A stretch of DNA of 64,000 nucleotides from Rhizobium aethiopicum (GTDB lineage Bacteria; Pseudomonadota; Alphaproteobacteria; Rhizobiales; Rhizobiaceae): the NCBI RefSeq assembly GCF_900094625.1, contig NZ_FMAJ01000008.1, forward strand, positions 124,001-188,000, in the 5' to 3' direction. The translations under genes were made by a program, and so were the position numbers. The notes beneath the pieces are model-generated. The model did not search any database. It saw only the letters and a list, made by a program, of their open reading frames with translations, and was not told the DNA's origin. Of the stretch, positions 1 through 8,561 are shown piece by piece (the stretch's first letter is position 1; each line of letters opens with the position of its first letter).

Positions 1-9
1 GAGCGGGCG

Positions 10-786
10 ATGACCGGCGGACCCGCTGAAACCATCGATGCCTTCCATCGCGGCGCCTTCCATCTGGTGCAGCCGAAGGGCAGGGGCCACCGCGCCGGCA
101 TGGATGCGATGCTGCTGGCCGCCCTCGTCGCCGACGCTCGCGCGATCAGGGTTGCCGATCTCGGCGCCGGCGCGGGTGCTGCCGGCCTGGCCGTCGCCTC
201 GCGCCTTGCAAAGGCGCAAGTGGTGCTCTTCGAGCGCTCTGCCGAGATGGCCGATTACGCCCGCCGCAGCATTCTGTTGCCTGAAAATGCCCATCTCGCC
301 GCCCGCGTCGGCGTTATCGAGGCGGATGTGGCGCTGACCGCCAAGGCCCGCAACGATGCCGGCCTCATCGATGAGAGCTTCCACCACGTCATCATGAACC
401 CGCCTTTCAACGATGCCGGCGACCGGCGCACGCCGGATGCGCTGAAGGCCGAAGCCCATGCGATGACCGACGGCCTGTTCGAGCGCTGGATCCGCACGGC
501 CGGCGCCATCATGATCCCGGGTGGCCAATTGTCGATGATCGCGAGGCCCGAATCGATCGCCGAGATCATCGATGCCTGCGGCCGGCGCTTCGGCGGCATC
601 GAGATCACAGCCATCCATCCGCGCCCAGGCGAAAATGCGGTGCGCATCCTGGTGACTGCGATCAAGGGCTCGCGGGCGCGGCTATCGCTGCGCGCGGCCC
701 TCATCATGCACGAAGAGGGGAGCCACAAGTTCTCCCCTCTCGTCGATGATTTCAACAATGGCCGAGCGGCCTATCCGAGGCTTTAG
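10..786 (+). CDS. TrmN6-like N6-adenine methyltransferase
   Basis: Class I SAM-dependent methyltransferase of 258 aa. The SAM-binding motif I is DLGAGAG (residues 50-56) and the catalytic NPPF motif of N6-adenine methyltransferases is at residues 130-133 (context HHVIMNPPFNDAG). The short N-terminus with RGHRAGMDAMLLAA is typical of the YfiC/TrmN6 family, which methylates A37 of tRNA1(Val) in E. coli; the target here is inferred. The ATG at 10 is preceded by GAGCGGG, a usable ribosome-binding site, so the gene appears complete at the window edge. It ends about 60 bp from the convergent mntH gene. Confidence 0.85.
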   Translation: MTGGPAETIDAFHRGAFHLVQPKGRGHRAGMDAMLLAALVADARAIRVADLGAGAGAAGLAVASRLAKAQVVLFERSAEMADYARRSILLPENAHLAARVGVIEADVALTAKARNDAGLIDESFHHVIMNPPFNDAGDRRTPDALKAEAHAMTDGLFERWIRTAGAIMIPGGQLSMIARPESIAEIIDACGRRFGGIEITAIHPRPGENAVRILVTAIKGSRARLSLRAALIMHEEGSHKFSPLVDDFNNGRAAYPRL

Positions 787-846
787 CCTGGTTGTGTTCA
801 ACGCAATTTCGGACGAAAAACCGTCTACACGGTTCCCGCAATTGCT

Positions 847-2187
847 TCAGCCGGCGACGAAGTCGAGCAGCAGCTTGATGTTCAGCCCGGCAATGACGAC
901 TGCGATCACATAGGCGATGCCGCTCAGCCAGCGCGGCGCCACGAGCTCGCCCATCTTTGCTTTGCTCGCGGTGAACATGACGAGCGGGAAGACGGCGAAG
1001 GAAAGCTGCAGGCTGAGCACGACCTGCGTGAGGATCAAAAGCTCGGCCGTGCCTTGGTCGCCGTACCAGATGGTGACGATCGCCGCCGGCACGATGGCGA
1101 TGGCGCGGGTGATCAGCCGGCGCACCCACGGCTTCAGCCGTATCTTGAGAAAGCCTTCCATGACGATCTGGCCGGCAAGGGTTGCCGTCACCGTCGAGTT
1201 GAGGCCGCAGCAGAGAAGCGCGATGCCGAAGAGCGTCGGCGCAATCGCCAGACCGAGCAGCGGCGAAAGCAGTGAATAGGCATTGCCAAGCTCGACGACA
1301 TCGGTCCTGCCGTGCGCATTGAAGGCGGCGGCCGCAAGGATCAGGATCGCGGCGTTGATCAGCAGCGCAAAGCAGAGCGCGACGGTCGAGTCGATCGTTG
1401 CAAAGGTCAGTGCTTCCTTCTTTTCGGGCACCGTATGGCCGTAGGCCCGCGTTTGCACGATGCCGGAATGAAGATAGAGATTGTGCGGCATGACGGTCGC
1501 GCCGAGAATGCCGAGCGCCAGATAGAGCATCTCCGGATTGGTGACGATCTCGGTCGTCGGGAAGAAGCCTTTTATAACCGCGCCCCATTGCGGATCGGCA
1601 AGAAAGATCTGCACGCCGAAGCAGAGCGCGATGACGCCGAGCAGCGCGATGATGAAGGCTTCCACCCAGCGGAAACCGAGCTTCTGCAGGAAGAGGATCA
1701 GGAAGACGTCAAGCGCGGTGATCAGCACGCCGAGTTCCAGCGGAATGCCGAACAGCAGGTTGAGGCCGATCGCCGTGCCGATCACCTCGGCGATGTCGGT
1801 GGCAATGATGGCGATCTCGGCAAAGGCCCAAAGCGGCACCGAGACATATTTCGGAAAGGCATCGCGGCAGGCCTGCGCCAGGTCGCGGCCGGAGGCGATC
1901 GCAAGCCGCGCGCAGAGCGATTGCAGCACGATCGCCATCAGGTTGGAAAGCAGCGCGACGGTGAGCAGCGCATAACCGAACTTGGAGCCGCCGGCGAGCG
2001 AGGTCGCCCAATTGCCCGGATCCATGTAGCCGACGGCGACCATATAGCCCGGCCCGGCAAAGGCCGCCGCCCGGCGCCACATCGAGCTCGGCCGCCCCGT
2101 TCCGACCGAGCGGTAGACATCCGACAGCGACGCCTCTCCGCGTTCGTGCCGCCAGCCGCCTTTTGCATTGGGATTAAGGGCGTCCAT
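847..2187 (-). CDS. mntH: Nramp-family Mn2+/H+ transporter
   Basis: 446-aa inner-membrane protein with the Nramp signatures DPGN (residues 56-59, in MVAVGYMDPGNWATS) and MPHN (residues 233-236, in TVMPHNLYLHS). These contribute metal-binding residues in helices 1 and 6. About eleven hydrophobic segments are visible. The family imports Mn2+ (and Fe2+) with protons. AGGTGG precedes the ATG at 2187 by about 7 bp. The upstream region holds a GAATGA-N9-TCATTC dyad that looks like a Fur-family (Mur) operator, consistent with manganese-responsive control. It is a single-gene unit, convergent with the methyltransferase gene and divergent from the S49 peptidase gene. Confidence 0.95.
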   Translation of the reverse strand: MDALNPNAKGGWRHERGEASLSDVYRSVGTGRPSSMWRRAAAFAGPGYMVAVGYMDPGNWATSLAGGSKFGYALLTVALLSNLMAIVLQSLCARLAIASGRDLAQACRDAFPKYVSVPLWAFAEIAIIATDIAEVIGTAIGLNLLFGIPLELGVLITALDVFLILFLQKLGFRWVEAFIIALLGVIALCFGVQIFLADPQWGAVIKGFFPTTEIVTNPEMLYLALGILGATVMPHNLYLHSGIVQTRAYGHTVPEKKEALTFATIDSTVALCFALLINAAILILAAAAFNAHGRTDVVELGNAYSLLSPLLGLAIAPTLFGIALLCCGLNSTVTATLAGQIVMEGFLKIRLKPWVRRLITRAIAIVPAAIVTIWYGDQGTAELLILTQVVLSLQLSFAVFPLVMFTASKAKMGELVAPRWLSGIAYVIAVVIAGLNIKLLLDFVAG

Positions 2188-2229
2188 GCCATTTCCACCT
2201 GTTTAACCGGAGCGCACTATGACGAATTA

Positions 2230-2250
2230 GAATGATAATGCAAGTCATTC
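2230..2250. promoter_or_regulatory. Fur/Mur-type dyad upstream of mntH
   Basis: Perfect 6-bp inverted repeat GAATGA-N9-TCATTC centred about 53 bp upstream of the mntH start. In rhizobia and Brucella, mntH-type genes are repressed by the Fur homologue Mur through AT-rich dyads. The assignment to Mur is inference from position and symmetry. Confidence 0.45.
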
Positions 2251-2370
2251 GCAACAAGAAAATCAATCCGATGTTTTTCAGGAACGCGGCCATTGCGTTT
2301 GTCGTTCCAGCGCATACATGGATGCGATCGCCAAATGACGATCGTGCGAACCGAAAGCGAAGGATGAAAA

Positions 2371-3231
2371 ATGGCCGGATTGTTGAGAAGGCTGCTGCCG
2401 AAACGGTTCCGCAAGGATGGTCTTTCCATCCCTGTCGTAAGGTTGCAGGGCGCGATCATCAGCGGCGGCGGCCAGTTCCGGCCGACCCTAAATCTCGCCA
2501 ATATCGCCCCGGTCCTGGAAAAGGCTTTCGCCATGAAGGAGGCGCCGGCGGTCGCCATCTCCATCAATTCGCCGGGCGGCTCGCCCGTCCAATCCCGCCT
2601 GATCTTCACCCGCATTCGTGAGCTCGCCCGCGAAAAGCAGAAGAAGGTGCTTGTTTTCGTCGAGGACGTCGCCGCTTCCGGCGGCTATATGATCGCGCTT
2701 GCCGGCGACGAGATCATCGCCGACGCCACCTCGATCGTCGGCTCGATCGGCGTCGTCTCCGGCGGTTTCGGCTTTCCCGAGCTCCTCAAGAAGATCGGCG
2801 TCGAGCGCCGCGTCTATACGGCTGGTGAAAACAAGGTGATCCTCGATCCTTTCCAGCCGGAAAAGGAAAAGGACATCGAGTACCTCAAGAGCCTGCAGCT
2901 CGAAATCCACCAAGTCTTCATCGCAATGGTGCGCGAGCGCCGCGCCGGCAAGCTGACGGACGATGCGACGGTCTTTTCCGGCCTGTTCTGGAGCGGCACG
3001 CGCGGCCTCGAGCTCGGCCTTATCGACGGCCTCGGCGACATGCGGCAGGAATTGAAGCGACGCTACGGGCAAAAGACCCGGCTGGAACTCGTCACCGCCG
3101 GCCGCGGCCTGTTCGGCCGCCGCATTCCCGGTATAGCGCCCGTCACGCTCGAGGGCGCCGCATCGGGACTCGCAACGGGGCTTGTCGAAGCGGCCGAAGA
3201 GAGAGCATTGTGGAGCCGTTTCGGGCTTTGA
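2371..3231 (+). CDS. S49-family serine peptidase (SppA/SohB type)
   Basis: 286-aa single-domain S49 peptidase. The nucleophile is probably Ser103 in EDVAASGGYMIA, and the general-base Lys is probably Lys155 in YTAGENKVIL. The SPGGSP strand-turn (about residues 67-72) matches the Clp/crotonase-like fold. There is no clear signal peptide: the N-terminus is short and basic (MAGLLRRLLPKRFRK), so the protein is probably cytosolic or membrane-associated, unlike E. coli SppA. The family degrades signal peptides or membrane-protein fragments. A small membrane protein gene follows after 18 bp and is likely co-transcribed. Confidence 0.88.
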   Translation: MAGLLRRLLPKRFRKDGLSIPVVRLQGAIISGGGQFRPTLNLANIAPVLEKAFAMKEAPAVAISINSPGGSPVQSRLIFTRIRELAREKQKKVLVFVEDVAASGGYMIALAGDEIIADATSIVGSIGVVSGGFGFPELLKKIGVERRVYTAGENKVILDPFQPEKEKDIEYLKSLQLEIHQVFIAMVRERRAGKLTDDATVFSGLFWSGTRGLELGLIDGLGDMRQELKRRYGQKTRLELVTAGRGLFGRRIPGIAPVTLEGAASGLATGLVEAAEERALWSRFGL

Positions 3232-3249
3232 GAGGAGCAAGAGAGGGGC

Positions 3250-3441
3250 ATGGCACAGCTTATCACGATCCTGATCCTGGTCTTTTCCGCTTGGTGGCTC
3301 TACCGCCGCTTCGTCTCCGATGCGCGCAGGCTGGCAGAAAAGTCGCGCCGCGCCGAAAAGGAGCGCCAGACCGGCGCGGTCGGCACACTGGTCAAGGACC
3401 CGGTGACCGGGGAATACCGGCTGAAGCGGGAGGAAGAATAG
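3250..3441 (+). CDS. Small membrane-anchored protein, unknown function
   Basis: 63 aa. One N-terminal hydrophobic helix (MAQLITILILVFSAWWLYRRF) is followed by a highly charged tail rich in Arg, Lys and Glu, ending KREEE. AGAGAGGGGC just upstream gives a ribosome-binding site. It begins 18 bp after the S49 peptidase gene on the same strand and is probably its operon partner. Small membrane proteins next to membrane proteases sometimes modulate them, but nothing here proves that. No family recognised. Confidence 0.7.
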   Translation: MAQLITILILVFSAWWLYRRFVSDARRLAEKSRRAEKERQTGAVGTLVKDPVTGEYRLKREEE

Positions 3442-3649
3442 GCGCAGCAGCCTGGATCTGCCTCATGCGGCTGCCGCTCCGCCGCGCAAGCTTAGGTGGG
3501 CTGGGCCCACCCAATCACAAGGTCATGGTCGGGCAGCTAGATTCCGCTTCCATACCGACGTCGACGGCCGACGCCGTAAAACCCTTGACCCCTGTCGCCC
3601 TCCATGGCACCTGTCGCGCCGATAATTCCCAAGCCAGCGGTGCCGTCCC

Positions 3650-4606
<957 letters not shown>

Positions 4607-4702
4607 AAGCCGTCTCGAAAAATTTCGGTCGCTTCCGGCGCTACGCTTCTTTTGTATTGCGCAAACCGAGCCCACATTGTCTCGTGGGTGTTACGATCAG
4701 GT

Positions 4703-6505
4703 ATGGCTTCGGTATCTCTTTTGAAGAGCGATTTTCTTTGCTTTAAACTTTTGTATGAGAGTTCCTCCAGGACGTTGCGCCTTTTAGCAACGCCCATCTT
4801 ATGCGCCATGATGGTCGTCCTGACGTCATGCAGCAATTTCGACCGAGAGTTCACCGTCCGGTCGGCGAACAGTACGGTCGAAATCTACACCGACGGCACC
4901 GCCTTTGTGTCGGAGTTCTTCGACATAGCGGTAAAACAGTCGGTAAATTACGGCGGCGTTTACGTTGATATCCCGCAACGTTTCACAGATGCGTCAGGGG
5001 GTGTTCACTGGCGGGATTTCGAATTGGCTGCAGCCCGGCGTGACGGGCGCGACGAATATTATTCCCGGGAAAATAACGTGCCGGGCTACGCGATCTACAT
5101 CGGAGAGGAGCATTGCAAAGACTGCTCTGCAAATCTGCCCACCGGTCTCACAAAGATCCAGATCGCTTACTGGCTCGGACGCCTGGTTCGTCAGGAAGGA
5201 GACCGCGAGGTTCTCTTCCTACCGGCCTATATGGGCCGCGTGCACGGCCAGGCTGCCAAAAAAACGCTTACTCTGAAGCTACCGCCGGGCGGAACCATAC
5301 GGCCTTCGCAACAGGATCGAGAGGCTGCCTATGACATCATGCGGAGCGCACCGAATGAGATCTTGGTGTCTATTCCAGCAGGCAAAGGGGACCGTGCCCT
5401 ACCTGACATCGAGATCGAATATCCCGCAGGGACCTTTGTAACTATCACGAGCGGCAAGCGGGTAGAGTGGTGGCTTTCCGATCATTTTCTCCCATTCATC
5501 AGCATTCTGGGACCGCTCATCGCCGGTTTGTTTGTCCTCTTTAGATGGCAGGGGTGGCGATCGCCCGCATCGTTGATAGCGGTCGACATCAAAATGACTA
5601 AAAACATATCCCCGGCTCTGGCAGCCTATCTGTTCCGGAATTGGAAGAAGGATGCGGCAAAAGCGGCCTTCATGGCGTCTGTCTGCCAACTTGCAGTAAA
5701 GCGAATGCTTCGCATTTCCAGCCTGGATGAGGATGCGGAGGCTTCGAGCTTATTCCCAAAGCAAGAGCGTAAAAAGGGCAAGCCGGGTCGTTCCAGATGG
5801 TATGCTCTTCCGGCTGCGACGCGCTTGGTGTTCGGCCATATCGAAGGGCAGCGCCCGGCCGGCGATCGGCGTAGGGTTGTACTTGCCCGCCGGGCTTCGA
5901 GAGATGAATTGCATAAAGCTGTCGCTGGGGAATACCTGAAGTTCAGAGGCAAAGACCGATGGAGTTCGGTGGCGATTTTCTCCATTCTGGTCATGGGCAT
6001 TGTCCTTGCCTGGTTCTCGGGCCTCCTGCTCCTTTCAACGGCCATCTGCGGCATTTTGCTTCTATCTCTCATTGCTGTGATGGCGTTCCTCCATCCAGAA
6101 CGACTTTCTGGCCAAACGGACGCTAGGCAGGCTTTTACCTTCTTTGTGACTTTTCCTGGGCTGGCGATTGTTGCACTTGTCTATATAGGCACGACTGAGG
6201 TGATCAGCGAACAGTGGCCATATCTGATGGCGATCTTGCTGCACATTGCCGGCATTATTGCGGTTTTGGCGACGTCGCGCAGGCCCACGCCGAAGCAGCG
6301 GCAGATGCGCAGCAACATGCTCATCTTGGAGCGCTACTTCCGTGGCGAGATAGATGGCCCGGTAATGTCGGTTGAATGCTACGAGCATTATCTGCCGTTC
6401 GCCGTTGCACTTGATGTCGAGCAACGCTGGACCGAGCGCTTCAATCTATGGCGAGAGAGCGAAAAGATGGAGACCTATGCTCCGGATTGGCGGAGTAGTT
6501 CTTAG
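4703..6505 (+). CDS. DUF2207 membrane lipoprotein
   Basis: About 600 aa from the ATG at 4703; a TTG at 4652 would add 17 residues. The N-terminus has a hydrophobic segment ending in a lipobox, LTSC, so the Cys is a likely lipidation site. A DUF2207 extracytoplasmic domain follows (residues ~45-240, including YGGVYVDIPQRF). Next come a membrane span near the start of HFLPFISILGPLIAGLFVLF, a cytoplasmic part with ISPALAAYLFRNW, and two further membrane segments. It lacks the Gly-rich C-terminal tail of the paralogue at 8562. Base composition and codon use are visibly more AT-rich than in the neighbours, suggesting different ancestry. A lemA gene follows. Confidence 0.75.
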   Translation: MASVSLLKSDFLCFKLLYESSSRTLRLLATPILCAMMVVLTSCSNFDREFTVRSANSTVEIYTDGTAFVSEFFDIAVKQSVNYGGVYVDIPQRFTDASGGVHWRDFELAAARRDGRDEYYSRENNVPGYAIYIGEEHCKDCSANLPTGLTKIQIAYWLGRLVRQEGDREVLFLPAYMGRVHGQAAKKTLTLKLPPGGTIRPSQQDREAAYDIMRSAPNEILVSIPAGKGDRALPDIEIEYPAGTFVTITSGKRVEWWLSDHFLPFISILGPLIAGLFVLFRWQGWRSPASLIAVDIKMTKNISPALAAYLFRNWKKDAAKAAFMASVCQLAVKRMLRISSLDEDAEASSLFPKQERKKGKPGRSRWYALPAATRLVFGHIEGQRPAGDRRRVVLARRASRDELHKAVAGEYLKFRGKDRWSSVAIFSILVMGIVLAWFSGLLLLSTAICGILLLSLIAVMAFLHPERLSGQTDARQAFTFFVTFPGLAIVALVYIGTTEVISEQWPYLMAILLHIAGIIAVLATSRRPTPKQRQMRSNMLILERYFRGEIDGPVMSVECYEHYLPFAVALDVEQRWTERFNLWRESEKMETYAPDWRSSS

Positions 6506-6616
6506 GGGGCGGCGATAGCGAAGTCTGTTTGAATTCGGTAGAAGACAACCGCGCCAAGATGACTTTCCCCCGCTGAATCACTAACGTGCGATCATCGAAT
6601 CGGGGAGCCCATCTGC

Positions 6617-7168
6617 ATGTATGTAATACTGGCTGTTGCCGTTGTTATCCTGCTTTACATCGTCTTCATCTATAATGACCTGGTACGCTCCCGGCAGATG
6701 GCTGAGGAAGCCTGGTCGGGCATCGATGTGCAGTTGAAGCGCCGCGCCGATCTGATCCCGAACCTGATCGAGACCGTCAAGGGTTATGCCGCCCATGAGA
6801 AGTCGACGCTCGAGGAGGTGGTTGCCCTCCGCAACAAGGCGCAGGCCGTGCCCGCGGGCGATGTCGCCGGCAGGGCGCAGGCGGAAGGGTTGCTCGGCCA
6901 GGCGCTCGGCCGGGTCATCGCGCTCGCCGAGGCCTATCCCGATCTCAAGGCCAATCAGAATTTCTCCGAACTGCAGACTTCGCTGGAAACCATGGAAGGC
7001 GAGCTGCAGATGTCGCGGCGTTATTATAACGGCGCGGCCCGCGACCTGAACGTCAAGGTCGAGAGCTTCCCCTCCAATCTCGTCGCCGGCCAGTTCGGTT
7101 TTGCCAAGCGGGAATACTTCGAAATCACCAACGAGGCCGATCGCGCCGTTCCCAGTGTCAAATTCTGA
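6617..7168 (+). CDS. lemA: LemA family protein
   Basis: 183 aa. An N-terminal membrane helix (MYVILAVAVVILLYIVFIYN) is followed by the conserved LemA helical domain. Recognisable elements are AWSGIDVQLKRRADLIPNLI, KGYAAHEKSTLEEV and the C-terminal FPSNLVAGQFGF. LemA proteins are inner-membrane proteins with a helical bundle; their role is unclear, and they are often encoded next to DUF2207 or TPM-domain proteins. Here lemA is flanked on both sides by DUF2207 genes, with an aroA homologue in between, so a membrane complex of these products is a reasonable inference. Confidence 0.92.
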   Translation: MYVILAVAVVILLYIVFIYNDLVRSRQMAEEAWSGIDVQLKRRADLIPNLIETVKGYAAHEKSTLEEVVALRNKAQAVPAGDVAGRAQAEGLLGQALGRVIALAEAYPDLKANQNFSELQTSLETMEGELQMSRRYYNGAARDLNVKVESFPSNLVAGQFGFAKREYFEITNEADRAVPSVKF

Positions 7169-7260
7169 CGATCCGGCATTTTGCCTTTGCGAGAAAACGA
7201 TTAAGAGCAAGGGCAGATGGCGACGCCTTTTCAGCCTCGCTCATGGACGGAAGACATAGC

Positions 7261-8523
7261 ATGACACGCACAGCCAAACTCACGATCATCCCGCCGGGCA
7301 AGCCGCTTTCGGGCCGGGCCATGCCGCCGGGCTCCAAGTCGATCACCAATCGCGCCCTGCTGCTCGCCGGCCTTGCCAAGGGCACAAGCCGGCTGACGGG
7401 CGCGCTGAAGAGTGACGATACGCGTTATATGGCCGATGCGCTGCGCGCCATGGGTGTTGAGATCGACGAACCCGACGACACCACCTTCGTCGTCACCGGC
7501 AGCGGCAGGCTCATGCCGCCGAAAGCGCCGCTCTTCCTCGGCAATGCCGGCACGGCCACGCGCTTCCTGACGGCGGCTGCGGCTCTCGTCGACGGCACAG
7601 TCGTCGTCGATGGCGACGAGCATATGCGCAAGCGGCCGATCGGCCCGCTGGTCGAGGCGATGCGCGCGCTCGGCATCGATGTGAGCGCCGAGACCGGCTG
7701 CCCGCCGGTCACCGTCAGGGGCACCGGCCGCTTTGAGGCCGACCGGATCCTGATCGATGGCGGGCTGTCCAGCCAATATGTTTCGGCGCTGCTGATGATG
7801 GCGGCCGGCGGCGACCGTCCTGTTGACATCGAACTCGTCGGCGAGGATATCGGCGCGCTCGGCTATATCGATCTCACTACGGCGGCGATGAAGGCCTTCG
7901 GCGCCAAGGTCGAAAAGACCAGTCCCGTCACCTGGCGCGTCGAGCCGACCGGCTACCACGCCGCCGACTTCGTCATCGAGCCGGATGCGTCCGCCGCGAC
8001 CTATCTTTGGGCCGCCGAAGTGCTGAGCGATGGCAAGATCGATCTCGGCGTGCCGAACGATGCGTTCACCCAGCCGGATGCCAAGGCGTACGAGACGATC
8101 GCCAAGTTTCCGCACCTGCCGGCTGAAATCGACGGCTCGCAGATGCAGGATGCCGTTCCGACGATCGCCGTGCTTGCCGCCTTCAACGAGACGCCGGTCC
8201 GCTTCGTCGGGATTGCCAATCTGCGTGTCAAGGAATGCGACCGCATCCGTGCCCTGTCGACGGGGCTCAACAATATCCGCGAAGGCCTGGCAGTCGAGGA
8301 GGGCGACGATCTGATCGTCTATTCCGATCCTGCTCTCGCCGGTCAGACGCTGCCGACCGAGATCGACACCTTTGCCGATCACCGCATCGCCATGAGCTTC
8401 GCGCTCGCCGGCCTCAGGATCGATGGCATCACGATTCTCGATCCCGATTGCGTCGGCAAGACCTTCCCCGCTTACTGGCGGACGCTCGCCGCACTCGGCG
8501 TGACATATCGCGACAAGGATTGA
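7261..8523 (+). CDS. aroA: EPSP synthase (3-phosphoshikimate 1-carboxyvinyltransferase) homologue
   Basis: 420 aa. It joins shikimate-3-phosphate and PEP to give EPSP in aromatic amino-acid synthesis. Catalytic motifs are intact and E. coli-like (class I): PPGSKSITNRA, EHMRKRPIG, GGLSSQYVSALL, RVKECDRIRA, FADHRIAMSFAL and CVGKTFPAYW. The PEP/glyphosate loop reads LGNAGTATRFLTA. The position equal to E. coli Pro101 is Phe (F102), and the Gly equal to G96 is kept. The start at 7261 is preceded by GGAAG; an in-frame ATG at 7243 is less likely. Its place between lemA and a DUF2207 gene is unusual for aroA, and it may be a second copy. The DUF2207 gene starts 38 bp downstream. Confidence 0.9.
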   Translation: MTRTAKLTIIPPGKPLSGRAMPPGSKSITNRALLLAGLAKGTSRLTGALKSDDTRYMADALRAMGVEIDEPDDTTFVVTGSGRLMPPKAPLFLGNAGTATRFLTAAAALVDGTVVVDGDEHMRKRPIGPLVEAMRALGIDVSAETGCPPVTVRGTGRFEADRILIDGGLSSQYVSALLMMAAGGDRPVDIELVGEDIGALGYIDLTTAAMKAFGAKVEKTSPVTWRVEPTGYHAADFVIEPDASAATYLWAAEVLSDGKIDLGVPNDAFTQPDAKAYETIAKFPHLPAEIDGSQMQDAVPTIAVLAAFNETPVRFVGIANLRVKECDRIRALSTGLNNIREGLAVEEGDDLIVYSDPALAGQTLPTEIDTFADHRIAMSFALAGLRIDGITILDPDCVGKTFPAYWRTLAALGVTYRDKD

Positions 8524-8561
8524 CGGGAAGTGCAGTCGAGGCTGCCGGCGGGGAGACAGGG

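Noticed and set aside
1312..2235. 307-aa forward frame over mntH
   Set aside because: mntH on the minus strand has clear Nramp motifs; the forward frame is charged low-complexity sequence.
3495..3511. Terminator after the small membrane protein gene
   Set aside because: GGTGGGC/GCCCACC hairpin has a 3-base loop and no T-run; not convincing.
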